Origin: Spraguea lophii
Lineage: Eukaryota > Microsporidia > Spragueidae
Direction: 5' to 3'
Length of the DNA stretch: 48,162 nt
Assembly: GCA_001887945.1 (NCBI GenBank)
Contig: LDOQ01000263.1
Coordinates: 1 to 48,162 of the forward strand
This document shows, piece by piece, positions 19,426 through 29,623 of the stretch (within the stretch, counting starts at the first letter, position 1; the number at the start of each line of letters is the position of its first letter). The notes beneath the pieces are model-generated. The model did no database searches and was not told the DNA's origin. It was given only the letters and a program-made list of their open reading frames with translations. The position numbers and the translations under genes are program-made.

Positions 19426-19671
19426 TTATTTACTCGAACTTCCACTTATTTCTGTTTTAACACATTTAGAAAGATGTGCTGTAAATTTTTTACTATAAAC
19501 AAGTTTTATACATCTAGGACACTTTATCTTTTGAATACCTGGTGTATTTATTATTTTATGTTCTTGATGACATTCTAAACATAAATTTTTAAAAAATGTT
19601 TGTAATGATATTTTATGTGATAGATATTCTAGAATATCTTTATATATTTCATCAATGGATTTATAAGGCAT
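19426..19671 (-). CDS. Sgf11-like zinc-finger protein (SAGA deubiquitinase module)
   Basis: An 81-residue protein with an N-terminal amphipathic helix (about residues 4-28) and a C-terminal finger CPRC-x11-H-x3-C (C51, C54, H66, C70) reading CPRCIKLVYSKKFTAHLSKC. That spacing and the F-x-x-HL-x-x-C context match Sgf11/ATXN7L3, which activates the Ubp8 deubiquitinase of SAGA; the helix would bind Sus1. Size agrees with yeast Sgf11 (99 residues). An extra CLEC pair at 31-34 may or may not bind metal. The start follows CCC two nt upstream. The family call rests on one short motif, so another small zinc-finger protein is possible. Confidence 0.6.
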   Translation of the reverse strand: MPYKSIDEIYKDILEYLSHKISLQTFFKNLCLECHQEHKIINTPGIQKIKCPRCIKLVYSKKFTAHLSKCVKTEISGSSSK

Positions 19672-19928
19672 ATGGGTAAAATATAATATTTAATAATATT
19701 TATTATAATAGAAATTAAATGATAAATATTTAATTAATTGTTATTTTTATTATTTTTATTATTTTTATTACGTTTATTATGTTTATATTGGTTATTCTAT
19801 ATTTTATTCATGTTTTTTATTTTATCATTTACATTCTACATTATTATTCTTTATTCTATCAATCACACTCTGCATTCATACTCTATATTCTATCCTTTCT
19901 ATTTATTTTATTCTACATTATTTATTGC

Positions 19929-20507
19929 TTAACAACATTTATATTTCTTTTTCTTCGATTTTACATTGAGACCTTTCTTCTCCATTTTATGGCCTATTTT
20001 CAACATTCTCTCTCCCATCTCTAAAAATATCTTATCTATATTTTTATTCTGTAATGCTGATGTTGGGAAAAATCTCAAATTCATATTTGTTGCTTTTGTT
20101 TCAAACCTTTTTATGTCATTCATATCATCTAAAAGATCATATTTATTTCCTATCAAAAATATTGGAATATCATTTCCTACCTCAGCTACAATACCTTCAT
20201 ACCATTTATCAATACAATCGAACGATCTATCATCTATCATTGAAAAAACAAGAAATATTCCATTTGCATTCCTATAATAATTTTTTGTAATGGAATGAAA
20301 TCTTTCTTGTCCGGCAGTATCCCATATTTGTAATTTTAAAGATTCGCCGTTAATAACAATTTCTTTGGAAGAATAGTTTATACCTACGGTATTGATAATA
20401 GAATATGTGAAAGTATCGGATATAAAACGTTGAAGAATACTAGTCTTTCCTACATTGCTTTCGCCGAGAATGAGAATTTTAAATCTTTCTTGTTTTATTG
20501 CAGCCAT
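19929..20507 (-). CDS. Rab-family small GTPase
   Basis: A 192-residue GTPase of vesicle traffic. P-loop GESNVGKTS is at 15-23, WDTAGQERF at 62-70, NKYD at 121-124 and TSAL as the G5 motif. The C-terminus is a lysine-rich hypervariable tail ending KCC, a double geranylgeranylation site. The effector region TVGINYSSKEI and YYRNANGIFLVFSM fit the Rab1/8/35 secretory group, but I cannot pick the orthologue. The start follows CCC one nt upstream. The downstream side (19738-19928) is pyrimidine-rich low-complexity DNA. Confidence 0.9.
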   Translation of the reverse strand: MAAIKQERFKILILGESNVGKTSILQRFISDTFTYSIINTVGINYSSKEIVINGESLKLQIWDTAGQERFHSITKNYYRNANGIFLVFSMIDDRSFDCIDKWYEGIVAEVGNDIPIFLIGNKYDLLDDMNDIKRFETKATNMNLRFFPTSALQNKNIDKIFLEMGERMLKIGHKMEKKGLNVKSKKKKYKCC

Positions 20508-21243
20508 AGGGTTTGGTGGGAAAATTAATAAAAAATATAAAAATCAATACATGCGTTTCAAAGATTGATAATGTAATAAAAAAAGGTAGGAATATGAATA
20601 TCAGTGATGGTGATAGAATAAAAGAAAATATAAAAGTTTTAATTATAAATATTTTATTTATATTTTTTATTATTTTCATTTTTGATTCACAAGATTTTAT
20701 TTCCTTTTCTTTTAAAGTTATAGAATTCCTTTGTTTTTTTAACTGCAGTTAACTGAATGTATGCAACTATTTCCTCTCTTAGAGTTAATCATAATTTTAT
20801 TATTAAATTTAATCATTACGTTATCTCAAGTTACTACAAATAACATTACTTCTACATTTGCTTTTTAAACGATTTCAATTCATATATAGCAATAGGTTAT
20901 ATTTTCTGTATTTTTCAGTTTCTACTCTCGTAAGATTATTTAAATACGTAATATAATTTCATCAATCTTTATATTATTATCCACCTTATCGTAGATGAAA
21001 AATATCTAGTCTATTACATTTAATAAGCAAAATTATTTCAGTGAGAGTATAAATAATAATAAAATATTATAATGATAAAATATTGTTATATGCACAATAT
21101 AAATAATAATCATGTGATATAAGAAGTCATAAAATCGTATAGATAATAATAATATAAGTAATAATAAAAATAGTATCATTTTATCATTTTAAAATAAATA
21201 AATTTCATTTTTACGGTATTTTAATATTTTTAATAATTTACCC
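20508..21243. other. Divergent intergenic region, nothing recognised
   Basis: A+T-rich, with short AATAATA-type runs near 21045-21180. Small open frames at its left edge show no family resemblance. Confidence 0.55.
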
Positions 21244-22134
21244 ATGGATCATTTTCTATCATCTATAATAACATACAATAATATAGACGATACTACCCTA
21301 TCAAAAGTTGCAAACCATTACAAACTACCCGGTATCTCAAAAATATATTTTATTGATAAAATACCTGCTTTTGTTTATAACTATTATGATGGTATATTTA
21401 AGATATATCAACCTGATCCATTTAAGGAGATTGGTTCTTTTAAAGCACCTGATGTATCATCCTTTGCATTATATGGAGATTTTTTATTTTTATTATACGA
21501 CGATAGAATAGATGTATTGAGTATACATGGATATTTGTGTGTATTTAAAGATGATTTTAAAAATTCTATAATAGAGAGCAGAGGAGATATGTTACATGTT
21601 AAAAAAGATAATTATGTAAAAATATATAGTTTTCAAAAAACAGAAAATATTGGTACTGGTGAGGATTTAACGAACGAGGTGCATTATAAATTGAAATTTA
21701 AAAAGAGTGTTTATTATGATGCGTATTTTGAAAATGATTCAATAACTGTAATTGCTAATAAGAAGGATGTTTATGTAAAAACAAGAAAAGGCCATGAATT
21801 TACTGTAAGATTTCCAGATGATGTAACATGTTTAATAGTTGATACTTTATTAACAAAAATATTAGCAGGTACTAAATCCGGTACAATTTATTCTTGTAGA
21901 TTAGATAATTCTGGACAACAAAAATCCATTGTATTTCATTCGAGTGCGATAAAAAAAATGGAATTATCTTTTTGTGAAAGATATGTGTATTCATTAACAG
22001 AGAATGAATTAACAGTATGGGATTTTACACATCATATATTAATAGAGAGTATAGAAAATGTAAATGATTTTATGACTTTCTTTGGTGATAAATGTAATTT
22101 TACAGAAAAATATCCGCACTTTAAAAATAAATAA
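21244..22134 (+). CDS. Beta-propeller (WD40-like) protein, possibly Ipi3/WDR18
   Basis: A 296-residue protein made of short beta-strand-rich blocks separated by polar loops, typical of a degenerate WD40 propeller. The clearest blades are around residues 190-240 (CLIVDTLLTKILAGTKSGTI) and 235-265 (MELSFCERYVYSLTENELTVWDF), the latter with the WD-like ending. The AGTKSGTIYSCRL blade is reminiscent of Ipi3/WDR18, a Rix1-complex subunit of 60S assembly, but this is weak. CCC abuts the ATG. The same-strand cyclin follows 197 bp later across a TTTATATTTC-type low-complexity spacer. Confidence 0.6.
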   Translation: MDHFLSSIITYNNIDDTTLSKVANHYKLPGISKIYFIDKIPAFVYNYYDGIFKIYQPDPFKEIGSFKAPDVSSFALYGDFLFLLYDDRIDVLSIHGYLCVFKDDFKNSIIESRGDMLHVKKDNYVKIYSFQKTENIGTGEDLTNEVHYKLKFKKSVYYDAYFENDSITVIANKKDVYVKTRKGHEFTVRFPDDVTCLIVDTLLTKILAGTKSGTIYSCRLDNSGQQKSIVFHSSAIKKMELSFCERYVYSLTENELTVWDFTHHILIESIENVNDFMTFFGDKCNFTEKYPHFKNK

Positions 22135-22331
22135 AAGTTATTAAGTATTATGATTGGATATGGTGTTATATTTATATTTCAATGTTTTATATATATTATA
22201 TTTTTGTTAGAAAATATTATATCTTTACATTTTAATATTTTTATATTTCAATATCTTTATATTTTTATATCTCAATGTTTCAACATCTTTATATATTTTA
22301 TTGTTAATTTTTAAAGTGGGACTGTAACCCT

Positions 22332-22955
22332 ATGTTAGATAGAACAGAATATTTAATTCTTAAAGATAAAATATATAACACCAATATCACTGATATATTA
22401 CGTGTATGTAGAAATATTACTATACCTATGAATATTGCATCTTCTGCTATAATACTACATACTAAATATATTTATATTAGCGGTGAACAACCTGATGGAT
22501 TGATATATACTCCTGCTTTTGTAATGTTAGCATGTAAGTTAAATGATTATCACATAAAATTGGGGAAGATAGTTGATGAATCTCAAAAATATTATTTGGG
22601 AAAACAGGATTTTGAAGTACAGAAGATTTTGATAGAGGAAATACAAGAGGTAGAGTTAAATCTTTGTGTATTATTTCAATTTGATTTTAATATACCTGAA
22701 TTTTATATTTATTTTTATAAAAGATATTTTCATATGGAAAATAAGATTTATAATACTGCTTTGGTTTTGCTTAATGATAGTTTTTATTTGCCGTTAAATA
22801 TATTTTATACAAGAAAAATTATTTTAAAAGCTGTAATTATATTGGCGGAGTTTATTCATGAAAAAATAGAATCTTTGGAGTCAAGCATATGTGGGGAGGA
22901 TAAAGAGGATTTGAAATATATTATAGATGAAATTGTAACGTTGTATGTTCAGTAA
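22332..22955 (+). CDS. Cyclin-fold protein, transcriptional-cyclin type (C/K/L-like)
   Basis: A 207-residue, largely helical protein with one clear cyclin box at about residues 30-130. It has IASSAIILHTKYIYIS, then FVMLACKLNDYHIKLGKIVD (the ACK-x-x-D/E helix), and VELNLCVLFQFDFNIPEFY corresponding to the L-x-x-L-x-F-x-x-x-x-P helix. The pattern suits a cyclin that partners a transcriptional CDK (cyclin C, K, L or H), though the subtype is not settled. The start is one nt behind CCC. It is on the same strand as the propeller gene. Confidence 0.7.
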   Translation: MLDRTEYLILKDKIYNTNITDILRVCRNITIPMNIASSAIILHTKYIYISGEQPDGLIYTPAFVMLACKLNDYHIKLGKIVDESQKYYLGKQDFEVQKILIEEIQEVELNLCVLFQFDFNIPEFYIYFYKRYFHMENKIYNTALVLLNDSFYLPLNIFYTRKIILKAVIILAEFIHEKIESLESSICGEDKEDLKYIIDEIVTLYVQ

Positions 22956-23033
22956 ATTTTTTATACATTAAATTATCATTTAAAATAAATGAAATATTTT
23001 GGTTTCTATTTTTTTATTTTACTATTTTTTCCC

Positions 23034-23490
23034 AAATAAACTTTGATTATTATCAAAGTGTTTAGGTCTATCAAAATCTATGATTTGGGGTTTTGAAGTA
23101 TATTTAAATTTGCATTAACTGGTTTTACTACAGATATACATTATTTTCATCTGATCTTATATTTTGTGGTGTTAAAATTTCGTTTATGACGTATGTCTCT
23201 ACTATCCTTCCAGTTATAATGGGTTTTAACCTTCTTCCTGGAATGATTTTGACATAGTTACTAATCAATACAGATATCATAACTATCCGAGTAAATACCA
23301 TTTTAATATAATAATGGGCCGTCGTCCAAAATATAGTCAATCAACATTATTGAATCATCTCACATTCAATTATTTTGTCCTTCTCTTTTATTTCAATTTT
23401 TTTTATTTTTATCTATAAAAATTTTTCTAGATGAGTAATTAGAACTTGTTGGCTATGAGATACCTATACTATACCCCTTGAAAGAAATTA
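23034..23490 (-). mobile_element. Strongly decayed near-full-length SINE
   Basis: Read on the minus strand it follows the whole element order. Recognisable plus-strand blocks are gcattaactggttttactac, gtgttaaaatttcg, ctaatcaatacagatat, and ctagatgagtaattagaac at the head. Most changes are transitions toward A+T and the B box is destroyed. Boundaries are approximate and no target-site duplication is visible. A 70-codon minus frame inside is chance. Confidence 0.7.
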
Positions 23491-24304
23491 AATTACCCTT
23501 GTGGTGACAATAAAAAACATTAAGAAAAGTAATAAATTAGTAATTCTATTAAAATACAATACACTTCTTTATCTTCATTTCTCAAAAAAAACAACCAACG
23601 ATAGATATTATTTAATTTTACACTATGTTTCGTCCATATTATTTGTGTGTATTCCTAAAACTGTATCAATGAAAGATATAAAATCATTTATAATTGAATG
23701 AAAGTAATTTTTGTGAACATCAATATAGCTTCACCAATAATCTGTATAAACAATGCTATTTTTTATAATATATTCTTCATAAAACTTGGATAATACATCT
23801 TTATTTCTTTTAATAACAGGTTGTAATGCTATTTTTCTTTATCTGTTCTCTTTACGCTCTCAAATCAAGTTCCCTTTATTATATTATATCTTGCCCAATT
23901 TAGATTCTTTAATTCCTACGTTGACTTCTTTGGCATTTAATTTAATATTTTTATTGTATTTTAGTTATTTTCCTTATTGTTTTCATTCTTACGTTCTATG
24001 ATAATCTACTACACTTGTTACTTATTAAAATGTTATATATTATTGAAATAACTTTATCACAAGTTAGTTTTGAATTAAAAAAAAGTTTTTAATAATAAAA
24101 ATTTTGGTTTTTATACATTTTATTAAAATTTTAACATTTTTTACAATGTTCCTCTCGCTAAAACAGTGCATACACACTATTATACTTATTTTTCTTTCTT
24201 TTTCTTCTATAAATATCGTCTTAAAACACTTTAATGTTATCCCTTTTTTGTTTGTCATCACAAGTGTAAGAAAATTTTTAATTTCTTTCAAAAGGGTATA
24301 TTAC
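23491..24304. other. Gene-poor region, no supported gene
   Basis: Hydrophobic-looking short open frames on both strands (for example 23786-24001) come from T-rich composition, lack CCC starts and resemble no family. It may contain old transposon DNA between two SINE fragments. Confidence 0.5.
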
Positions 24305-24378
24305 AGATATCTGAGCTCCGAACTCGTTAAATTTGAGATTCGATTATCATTTCACGACCATTCTCACAGATGAACTCA
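24305..24378 (-). repeat. Decayed SINE tRNA-like head fragment
   Basis: On the plus strand, ctccgaactcg and attcgattatcatttcacga align without gaps to the reverse complement of the SINE head (B-box to A-box interval) of the copy at 18522, differing mostly by transitions. The body beyond it is not clearly recognisable. Confidence 0.5.
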
Positions 24379-24858
24379 AAAAATGATTATTAAGCAGTAT
24401 TTCTTGGTATATGTCATTTCTATGAATTTAAAAATATAATAATTACAGTAATACCTCTACTCTTCTCTATTTTTGATCCCGGGAAACGTAATGGAGTAAA
24501 AGACAATATAAAAAATAACAGAAAATTATATAAACGGAATTTATTTTTTTTGTGGTGAAAAATAGAGTTCCTATTGTATATATTTTATATTAAACTACAA
24601 TCAAAACTATTATCACATTACAATAATTTTACAAAAATAAATTATTGTTAATTAATTTTGATTTTGATAGATATTGTAAATAATTTATTTTTCAATTAAA
24701 ATTTGTATATCTATTTAATTTACACAGAAAATATTATTTTTTATGCTCTTTGTTATTTTTTGTAAACTGACAAAATTATAAATTTTTCGATATAAAATTT
24801 TTTGACATGTGTCATAAAATATGATTTGTGTTATAAATATTATAAAATCTAAGTTAGC
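24379..24858. other. Upstream region of LRR gene, nothing recognised
   Basis: A+T-rich. No CCC motif is seen near the LRR start codon. Confidence 0.5.
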
Positions 24859-27426
24859 ATGTATCTTTTATATTTGACTTTAATATCTTGTACTTTCGAT
24901 GATTTTATAGACTTAAATACTATAAATAGCGCACTCGGGGATTTTTTACGTAAGGATGATTATATATTAAAATCCGATGATGAGTTATATATTTTTTTTA
25001 ACGATCCAAATAATGAAATAAGCGTAAAAATGGATGAAGATAATGATTTAGATATTTCTTTTATCGATAATAATAATAATATACTGCCTAACTGTTTAAG
25101 CCGTTTAGTTAATATAACTGATTTCAACTTAGCTAAAAATAATTTAACATCGCTGCCATCTTTTTTTGAAAATTATCAATCTTTATTATGTCTTGATCTT
25201 TCAAAAAATAGATTTAATACAATCCCTAAAGTAATATACTCTTTAACAAATTTACTTGCGCTTTGGCTGGATCATAATTTAATTACAGCTGTATGTGAAA
25301 ATTTTTATAAAACGAAAATTCAAATTTTATCATTAAATAACAACTTTCTCGAATATTTACCTCAGACATTTCAAAAATGCACCCACCTCCCAAGTTTAAA
25401 TTTAAGCAACAATACTAATATCATAAGAAATAGCGATGCAGATGAAGATATACAAAAAGACATCGATTTCTGGAAAAAGTTGCCTAGTTCAATTCAAACT
25501 TTAGAACTTGAAAATATTAGAATGAAAAAAATATACGAATTTGTGGAAATGAAAAATTTAATACTTATCAATATAAAATCGAATATGTTAAAAGAGGTTC
25601 CGATGTGGTTTAGTGAATGCAACGAACTTCGTATTTTCAATGCAGTTCAAAATGATTTAAAAGAATTTCCAGAATCTTTATACAAAATTAAGAATCTTAA
25701 AAAACTCTATCTGAATGGAAATTATGGAAAATCTTCAATTATTTTTTCTAAAGACGTGTTCACCGAATTACTCGTGTTAAACATAGATTCTTATACTATA
25801 GATAGTTTTTATATAGGGGGTAATAATTTTAATAACTTTGATCTAAATAGAAATCATGATCAGTGGTCATTTTTACAAACAGAAAATATAGAATATTATA
25901 ATTCATATATTAAATCCGATATTACTTCCAAACCATTCGGCATAATGAATTCTTTAAAATTTCTATCCGTTAAAATATCGAATGAATATATTTTACCCGA
26001 CTTATTAATCTTCCCTAATTTAGATGTCTTGAAAATATCTAATGATGATGATTCTGAATTGCCTATAGATTTATTATTATTAGATAACCTACAACAACTT
26101 ACCAAATTGTCTGAATTACATTTATATAATTTTAATATCTATCTTTTGCCCGACCAAACATTAAATCTTCACAATCTAACATACCTTTATTTAGATAATT
26201 GTATGTTATTAAGAATCCCAGATGAAATAAAAAACATGCAGAATTTAAAAACAGTTTCTTTGAATAATAACTTAATAACAGAAATCGATCCAAATATATT
26301 GCTACAAAAACAACATTATCCATTATATCTACTTAAAAATACCATTACATATTTTCCGCCTGAAATCAACAGCAATAATTTTAAAAGTGTAATTTTTTTA
26401 ACTTATTCAAAACAGATGAAAATATTTGGAGAAAATACGAATGAGATTGGATTGTTGGAAGTTTCATATAAGAAAGTATCTCAAATAAAATTTAAAAGTA
26501 TAAATTCTTTAAATTTGGAAATGGATATTAAAGAAATTTATGAAAAGGTAAATAAAAAAATATATAAATGGAAACTTGATAAAATTTTGAAAATAATAGA
26601 TACAACTATCGGAGAGCACCAAAAAAATTATGGTCAAATTGAGCACGAATGGAATATTATTAAGAATTATATAACAGAAAAAAGTATACAAGAAAGTTTT
26701 AATTCTTATTTTCAATCATTATATAACATCAAAAAAAGGAAGTCCGATGGAGATATAAATGAAAAAATTATAAAAGTAACAAATCGTATAAAGGATTACA
26801 CTGAGGTTATATTTGAAAAATTAATATCGTTTGAAGAACATAAAAAGAAAAATGTTATTGATATTGTTTTTGCTATAATACATCCATCATTTACTGTATG
26901 TTACGATGGTCAACTTGAACATTTTATATACGCTTATAATTTCTTATCGGGTAATACATCGGATAACTCAATATATAGTTTCATTCATAATGCTTTGGCA
27001 ACAATCAAACAAGGAACTTTACGAGAGATAACAACGTCCAATACCGAAGAAGAGAATGTGCATATTTTTTCGTATTGGAAAAATAAACTATCACACGATC
27101 TTGGCATTCCTAATATTATCCAAGCATTTGCACTCCGACCATTGAATTTCTTTTTGCGATCAAAAGAATATGTTATTTATCAATTCTTCAACGTCATGAA
27201 TGTAGAATATACAGTATCTAAACTGCGAAATATTATAAATCAAAATAAAAAAATCATGGGATTAACTGCGTTATTTTTGAAGAAGGAAAGTAAAGACCTT
27301 GAAACCTTTTCAAATTTAGTAGAACATTCAGAAGATATAGAATATTTTATTATATCAGCTATTACTGATGAAGGTATTATTTTTTTGTTGGATAAGATGG
27401 GCTTAATAGAAAGAATAGAAACATAA
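24859..27426 (+). CDS. Secreted leucine-rich-repeat protein with NEL-like C-terminal domain (candidate E3 effector)
   Basis: 855 residues. A short hydrophobic N-terminus (MYLLYLTLISC) looks like a signal peptide. Irregular LRRs of the L-x-x-L-x-L-x-x-N-x-L-x-x-LP type run from about residue 80 to 510 (LLCLDLSKNRFNTIP, TVSLNNNLITEID). A helical C-terminal domain of about 300 residues follows. In it, FNSYFQSL, then VCYDGQL with Cys681 and Asp683, a helix ending TLREIT, and NVHIFSYWKNKLSHDLGIP follow the order and spacing of bacterial NEL E3 ligases (IpaH/SspH type), where the catalytic Cys sits in a Cys-x-Asp motif. The NEL match is my reading, not a database hit, and the final 100 residues are not aligned. 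If correct, this is a host-directed ubiquitin ligase. The start lacks CCC. Confidence 0.72.
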   Translation: MYLLYLTLISCTFDDFIDLNTINSALGDFLRKDDYILKSDDELYIFFNDPNNEISVKMDEDNDLDISFIDNNNNILPNCLSRLVNITDFNLAKNNLTSLPSFFENYQSLLCLDLSKNRFNTIPKVIYSLTNLLALWLDHNLITAVCENFYKTKIQILSLNNNFLEYLPQTFQKCTHLPSLNLSNNTNIIRNSDADEDIQKDIDFWKKLPSSIQTLELENIRMKKIYEFVEMKNLILINIKSNMLKEVPMWFSECNELRIFNAVQNDLKEFPESLYKIKNLKKLYLNGNYGKSSIIFSKDVFTELLVLNIDSYTIDSFYIGGNNFNNFDLNRNHDQWSFLQTENIEYYNSYIKSDITSKPFGIMNSLKFLSVKISNEYILPDLLIFPNLDVLKISNDDDSELPIDLLLLDNLQQLTKLSELHLYNFNIYLLPDQTLNLHNLTYLYLDNCMLLRIPDEIKNMQNLKTVSLNNNLITEIDPNILLQKQHYPLYLLKNTITYFPPEINSNNFKSVIFLTYSKQMKIFGENTNEIGLLEVSYKKVSQIKFKSINSLNLEMDIKEIYEKVNKKIYKWKLDKILKIIDTTIGEHQKNYGQIEHEWNIIKNYITEKSIQESFNSYFQSLYNIKKRKSDGDINEKIIKVTNRIKDYTEVIFEKLISFEEHKKKNVIDIVFAIIHPSFTVCYDGQLEHFIYAYNFLSGNTSDNSIYSFIHNALATIKQGTLREITTSNTEEENVHIFSYWKNKLSHDLGIPNIIQAFALRPLNFFLRSKEYVIYQFFNVMNVEYTVSKLRNIINQNKKIMGLTALFLKKESKDLETFSNLVEHSEDIEYFIISAITDEGIIFLLDKMGLIERIET

Positions 27427-27674
27427 TAAAATAATTATTACATTTATGTTTTTTTAACAAAGTTTATTTATTTTAAAAATTATATAGTAAAAGAAATAAC
27501 TCTTTAAGATCATAGAAATAATCAAAGGAGCATTACCAACTTCAAATGATAATTACGATATTTGTGATATTTTTTAAATCTTTCAAAATTACGCATTTAA
27601 ATTTCATCTGAATATATAAAAACGGAATTATAATTACGTAATATTTAATGTAATACGTAGCTTAATTATTCAAT

Positions 27675-27945
27675 TATAACAAATGTCTGGATAGTTCTGC
27701 AAAGACTATGTATTCACTATTAATTTGAATAATATTATGTCGTGAAGGAAATCTGGAATCTCATAAAAGTAATGAAAAACAGTTACGTGCATTATAAGAA
27801 AAAATCCTAATGTTATGGAATATAAAGTATGATAAATCAAACATATTTACGTTAACACCCAGTAAATACATATAAACGGTTTCAAGAACTAAATTGCATA
27901 ACATACTCAGATAAACTCATAAATAAAATTTTATTTTCAAAATAA
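27675..27945 (+). mobile_element. Decayed 5'-truncated SINE
   Basis: It keeps the order of the element body: tgtattcac, aataatattatg, ggaaatctggaatc, aaaatcctaatgttatgg, gtttcaagaac and the tail ataaataaaattttatttt. The head is missing and decay toward A+T is strong. Edges are approximate. Confidence 0.55.
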
Positions 27946-28276
27946 TTTGAATAATCAAATGTTGTGAGATGGTTGTTCAATAAGAATATAATTTTATTTA
28001 TTATAAAAACATGATAAATCTAAATCTAATTATTTAAGACAATTCTTTTATCGGTAAGTTATTATTTGCTGAGAAGATATAATTTTTAGTTTTTGATATT
28101 ACAGAATATTTCTTTTATTTGTAAAATAATTATTTTAAATTTTTTGTAGTGTAATTGATTTGAAAAAATATTCTTCTAAAGCATTATTGCTTAATAAGAA
28201 TGCAATTATATTTTTGATGATAATATTATGTTCGTAAAATATTTAATATATACATATATTTGTATGTTTAAATTAT
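27946..28276. other. Intergenic region, nothing recognised
   Basis: A+T-rich spacer between the SINE fragment and the 3' end of U2AF35. Confidence 0.5.
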
Positions 28277-28816
28277 TTAGGTATTAAAATACACACTTTG
28301 TGATTGAAAAAATTCATCCACCAATTCTTTAGTAACACTTGCCTTATGAATAAAATTACAAAATCCTCCTCTTGTACATTCTTGTATTTCATAATCTGGA
28401 CATATAGCACTGGCGAAATCATTTATAGTATATTCACATATTATTCTTTTACCAAAATAATATCTATCATTCAAAGCCATTGCTTTTTGAGCTGATTCAT
28501 AATTATAAAAGCTTATGAATATCGAACCCAATAGATGATCTGAAACATTTGCACAAATAATTAAATCTTTGATTTCACCATATTTTAATGAACACTCGGT
28601 GAAAATATCTTCGTAGAATAAATCTAAATGTAATTGAATCTTTGAAGGACTAAGCGTACAATTTTCATCGTTTAGAGGATAAAAATAGAGATTGGAAATT
28701 AGGATTGATTTGCTATATTCTCTTTTTTTATGTGTTTTAGAACAATTTACACCGTGTCGACATGCACCAATCTTCGAATAAAATGTACAAAAATTTTTAT
28801 TTTGTTTTTCTTTCAT
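28277..28816 (-). CDS. U2AF1: U2AF35 (U2 snRNP auxiliary factor small subunit)
   Basis: A 179-residue splicing factor that reads the AG at 3' splice sites and helps U2 snRNP binding. First CCCH finger: C10, C19, C25, H29 (CTFYSKIGACRHGVNCSKTH). Central UHM-type RRM: about residues 38-135, with IFTECSLKYGEI and GSIFISFYNYESAQKAM. Second CCCH finger: C139, C147, C153, H157 (ECTRGGFCNFIH). No RS tail remains. CCC lies nine nt upstream of ATG, at the far end of the range seen here. Its survival agrees with the intron found at 9749-9789. Confidence 0.93.
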   Translation of the reverse strand: MKEKQNKNFCTFYSKIGACRHGVNCSKTHKKREYSKSILISNLYFYPLNDENCTLSPSKIQLHLDLFYEDIFTECSLKYGEIKDLIICANVSDHLLGSIFISFYNYESAQKAMALNDRYYFGKRIICEYTINDFASAICPDYEIQECTRGGFCNFIHKASVTKELVDEFFQSQSVYFNT

Positions 28817-29050
28817 AAATTTAGTGGGATTTTAAAAAAGATTTTTAAGAATTAAAAAAGAAAGTAATAATCATAATAAAAAAGCAAATATATAATTATT
28901 ATATAGATATACAATATACGTGTGTTCAACACGGTTAAAATAAAACGGTTACAAATTTTGTATAATCATTTGTTTATTTTTCGACAACAAGCGATTTGAT
29001 ACTTTTTATAACAAATTCATAAATAAAATATTTTTAGAAGGCCTCAAAGA

Positions 29051-29623
29051 ATGATCGAATTGCTAAGTAAATCTCTTGTTAGATATAGTGGAACATTTAA
29101 AAGCTTTGATAATGTAAAAGATATATTACAATTACAGAACGTATCTTCATTTGGAACAGAAGATAGAAAATCTAAAATATTTGTTGCAGTAAGCAAAACA
29201 ATATATCCATACATCAATTTCAAACTTGAAAACATCGATAGAATAATAATAGACGGAAAACATTACACAGATTTCAATATAAATGAAGCTAAAAGTAATG
29301 ATGAATTTGTCAAAGAGCTAGAAGCACGTAGCAAAGAAAATTCTAATGATTTGAAAAATGAAGATAAAGAAGAAGATATAACAACTATTAATGATAGTAG
29401 TTTCAATCAAGTTATTAAGAATTATGGCTATGGAAAAGTTTATTACAAAAAAAATTATAAAAAAAATAAAAGTATCATTATCAAACAATTTAAAAACTTA
29501 GTGAGTAAAAATGTACCAGATTCTGAGTATGACCTAGGTAATTGTAGAAAAATAGAACATAAAAATGAAAAGAGAGGGATAAAGCCAAAATATGATGGAA
29601 ATTCATTTTTTGATGATTTATAA
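29051..29623 (+). CDS. SCD6: LSM14/Scd6/RAP55-family mRNP protein
   Basis: A 190-residue translation-repression and decapping factor of P-body type. The N-terminal LSm domain (about residues 1-68) has LVRYSGTFKSFD and the signature VSSFGTEDR at 31-39. A charged linker follows, an FDF-like FNQVIKNYGYGKVYYKK segment, and a C-terminal FFD box SFFDDL at 185-190. Domain order LSm - FDF - FFD matches Scd6/RAP55 in miniature (yeast Scd6 is 349); RGG segments are missing. No CCC motif is at the start. Another mRNA-turnover gene, Rat1-like, is in the window. Confidence 0.83.
   Translation: MIELLSKSLVRYSGTFKSFDNVKDILQLQNVSSFGTEDRKSKIFVAVSKTIYPYINFKLENIDRIIIDGKHYTDFNINEAKSNDEFVKELEARSKENSNDLKNEDKEEDITTINDSSFNQVIKNYGYGKVYYKKNYKKNKSIIIKQFKNLVSKNVPDSEYDLGNCRKIEHKNEKRGIKPKYDGNSFFDDL

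Noticed and set aside
19738..20024. Plus-strand hydrophobic frames overlapping the Rab gene 3' end
   Set aside because: Products of a T-rich low-complexity tract and of the antisense of the Rab gene.
23128..23340. 70-codon minus-strand frame
   Set aside because: Lies inside a decayed SINE and is not conserved among copies.
23501..24373. Several 65-90 codon frames on both strands
   Set aside because: T-rich, no CCC start, no domain, and partly over a SINE head fragment.
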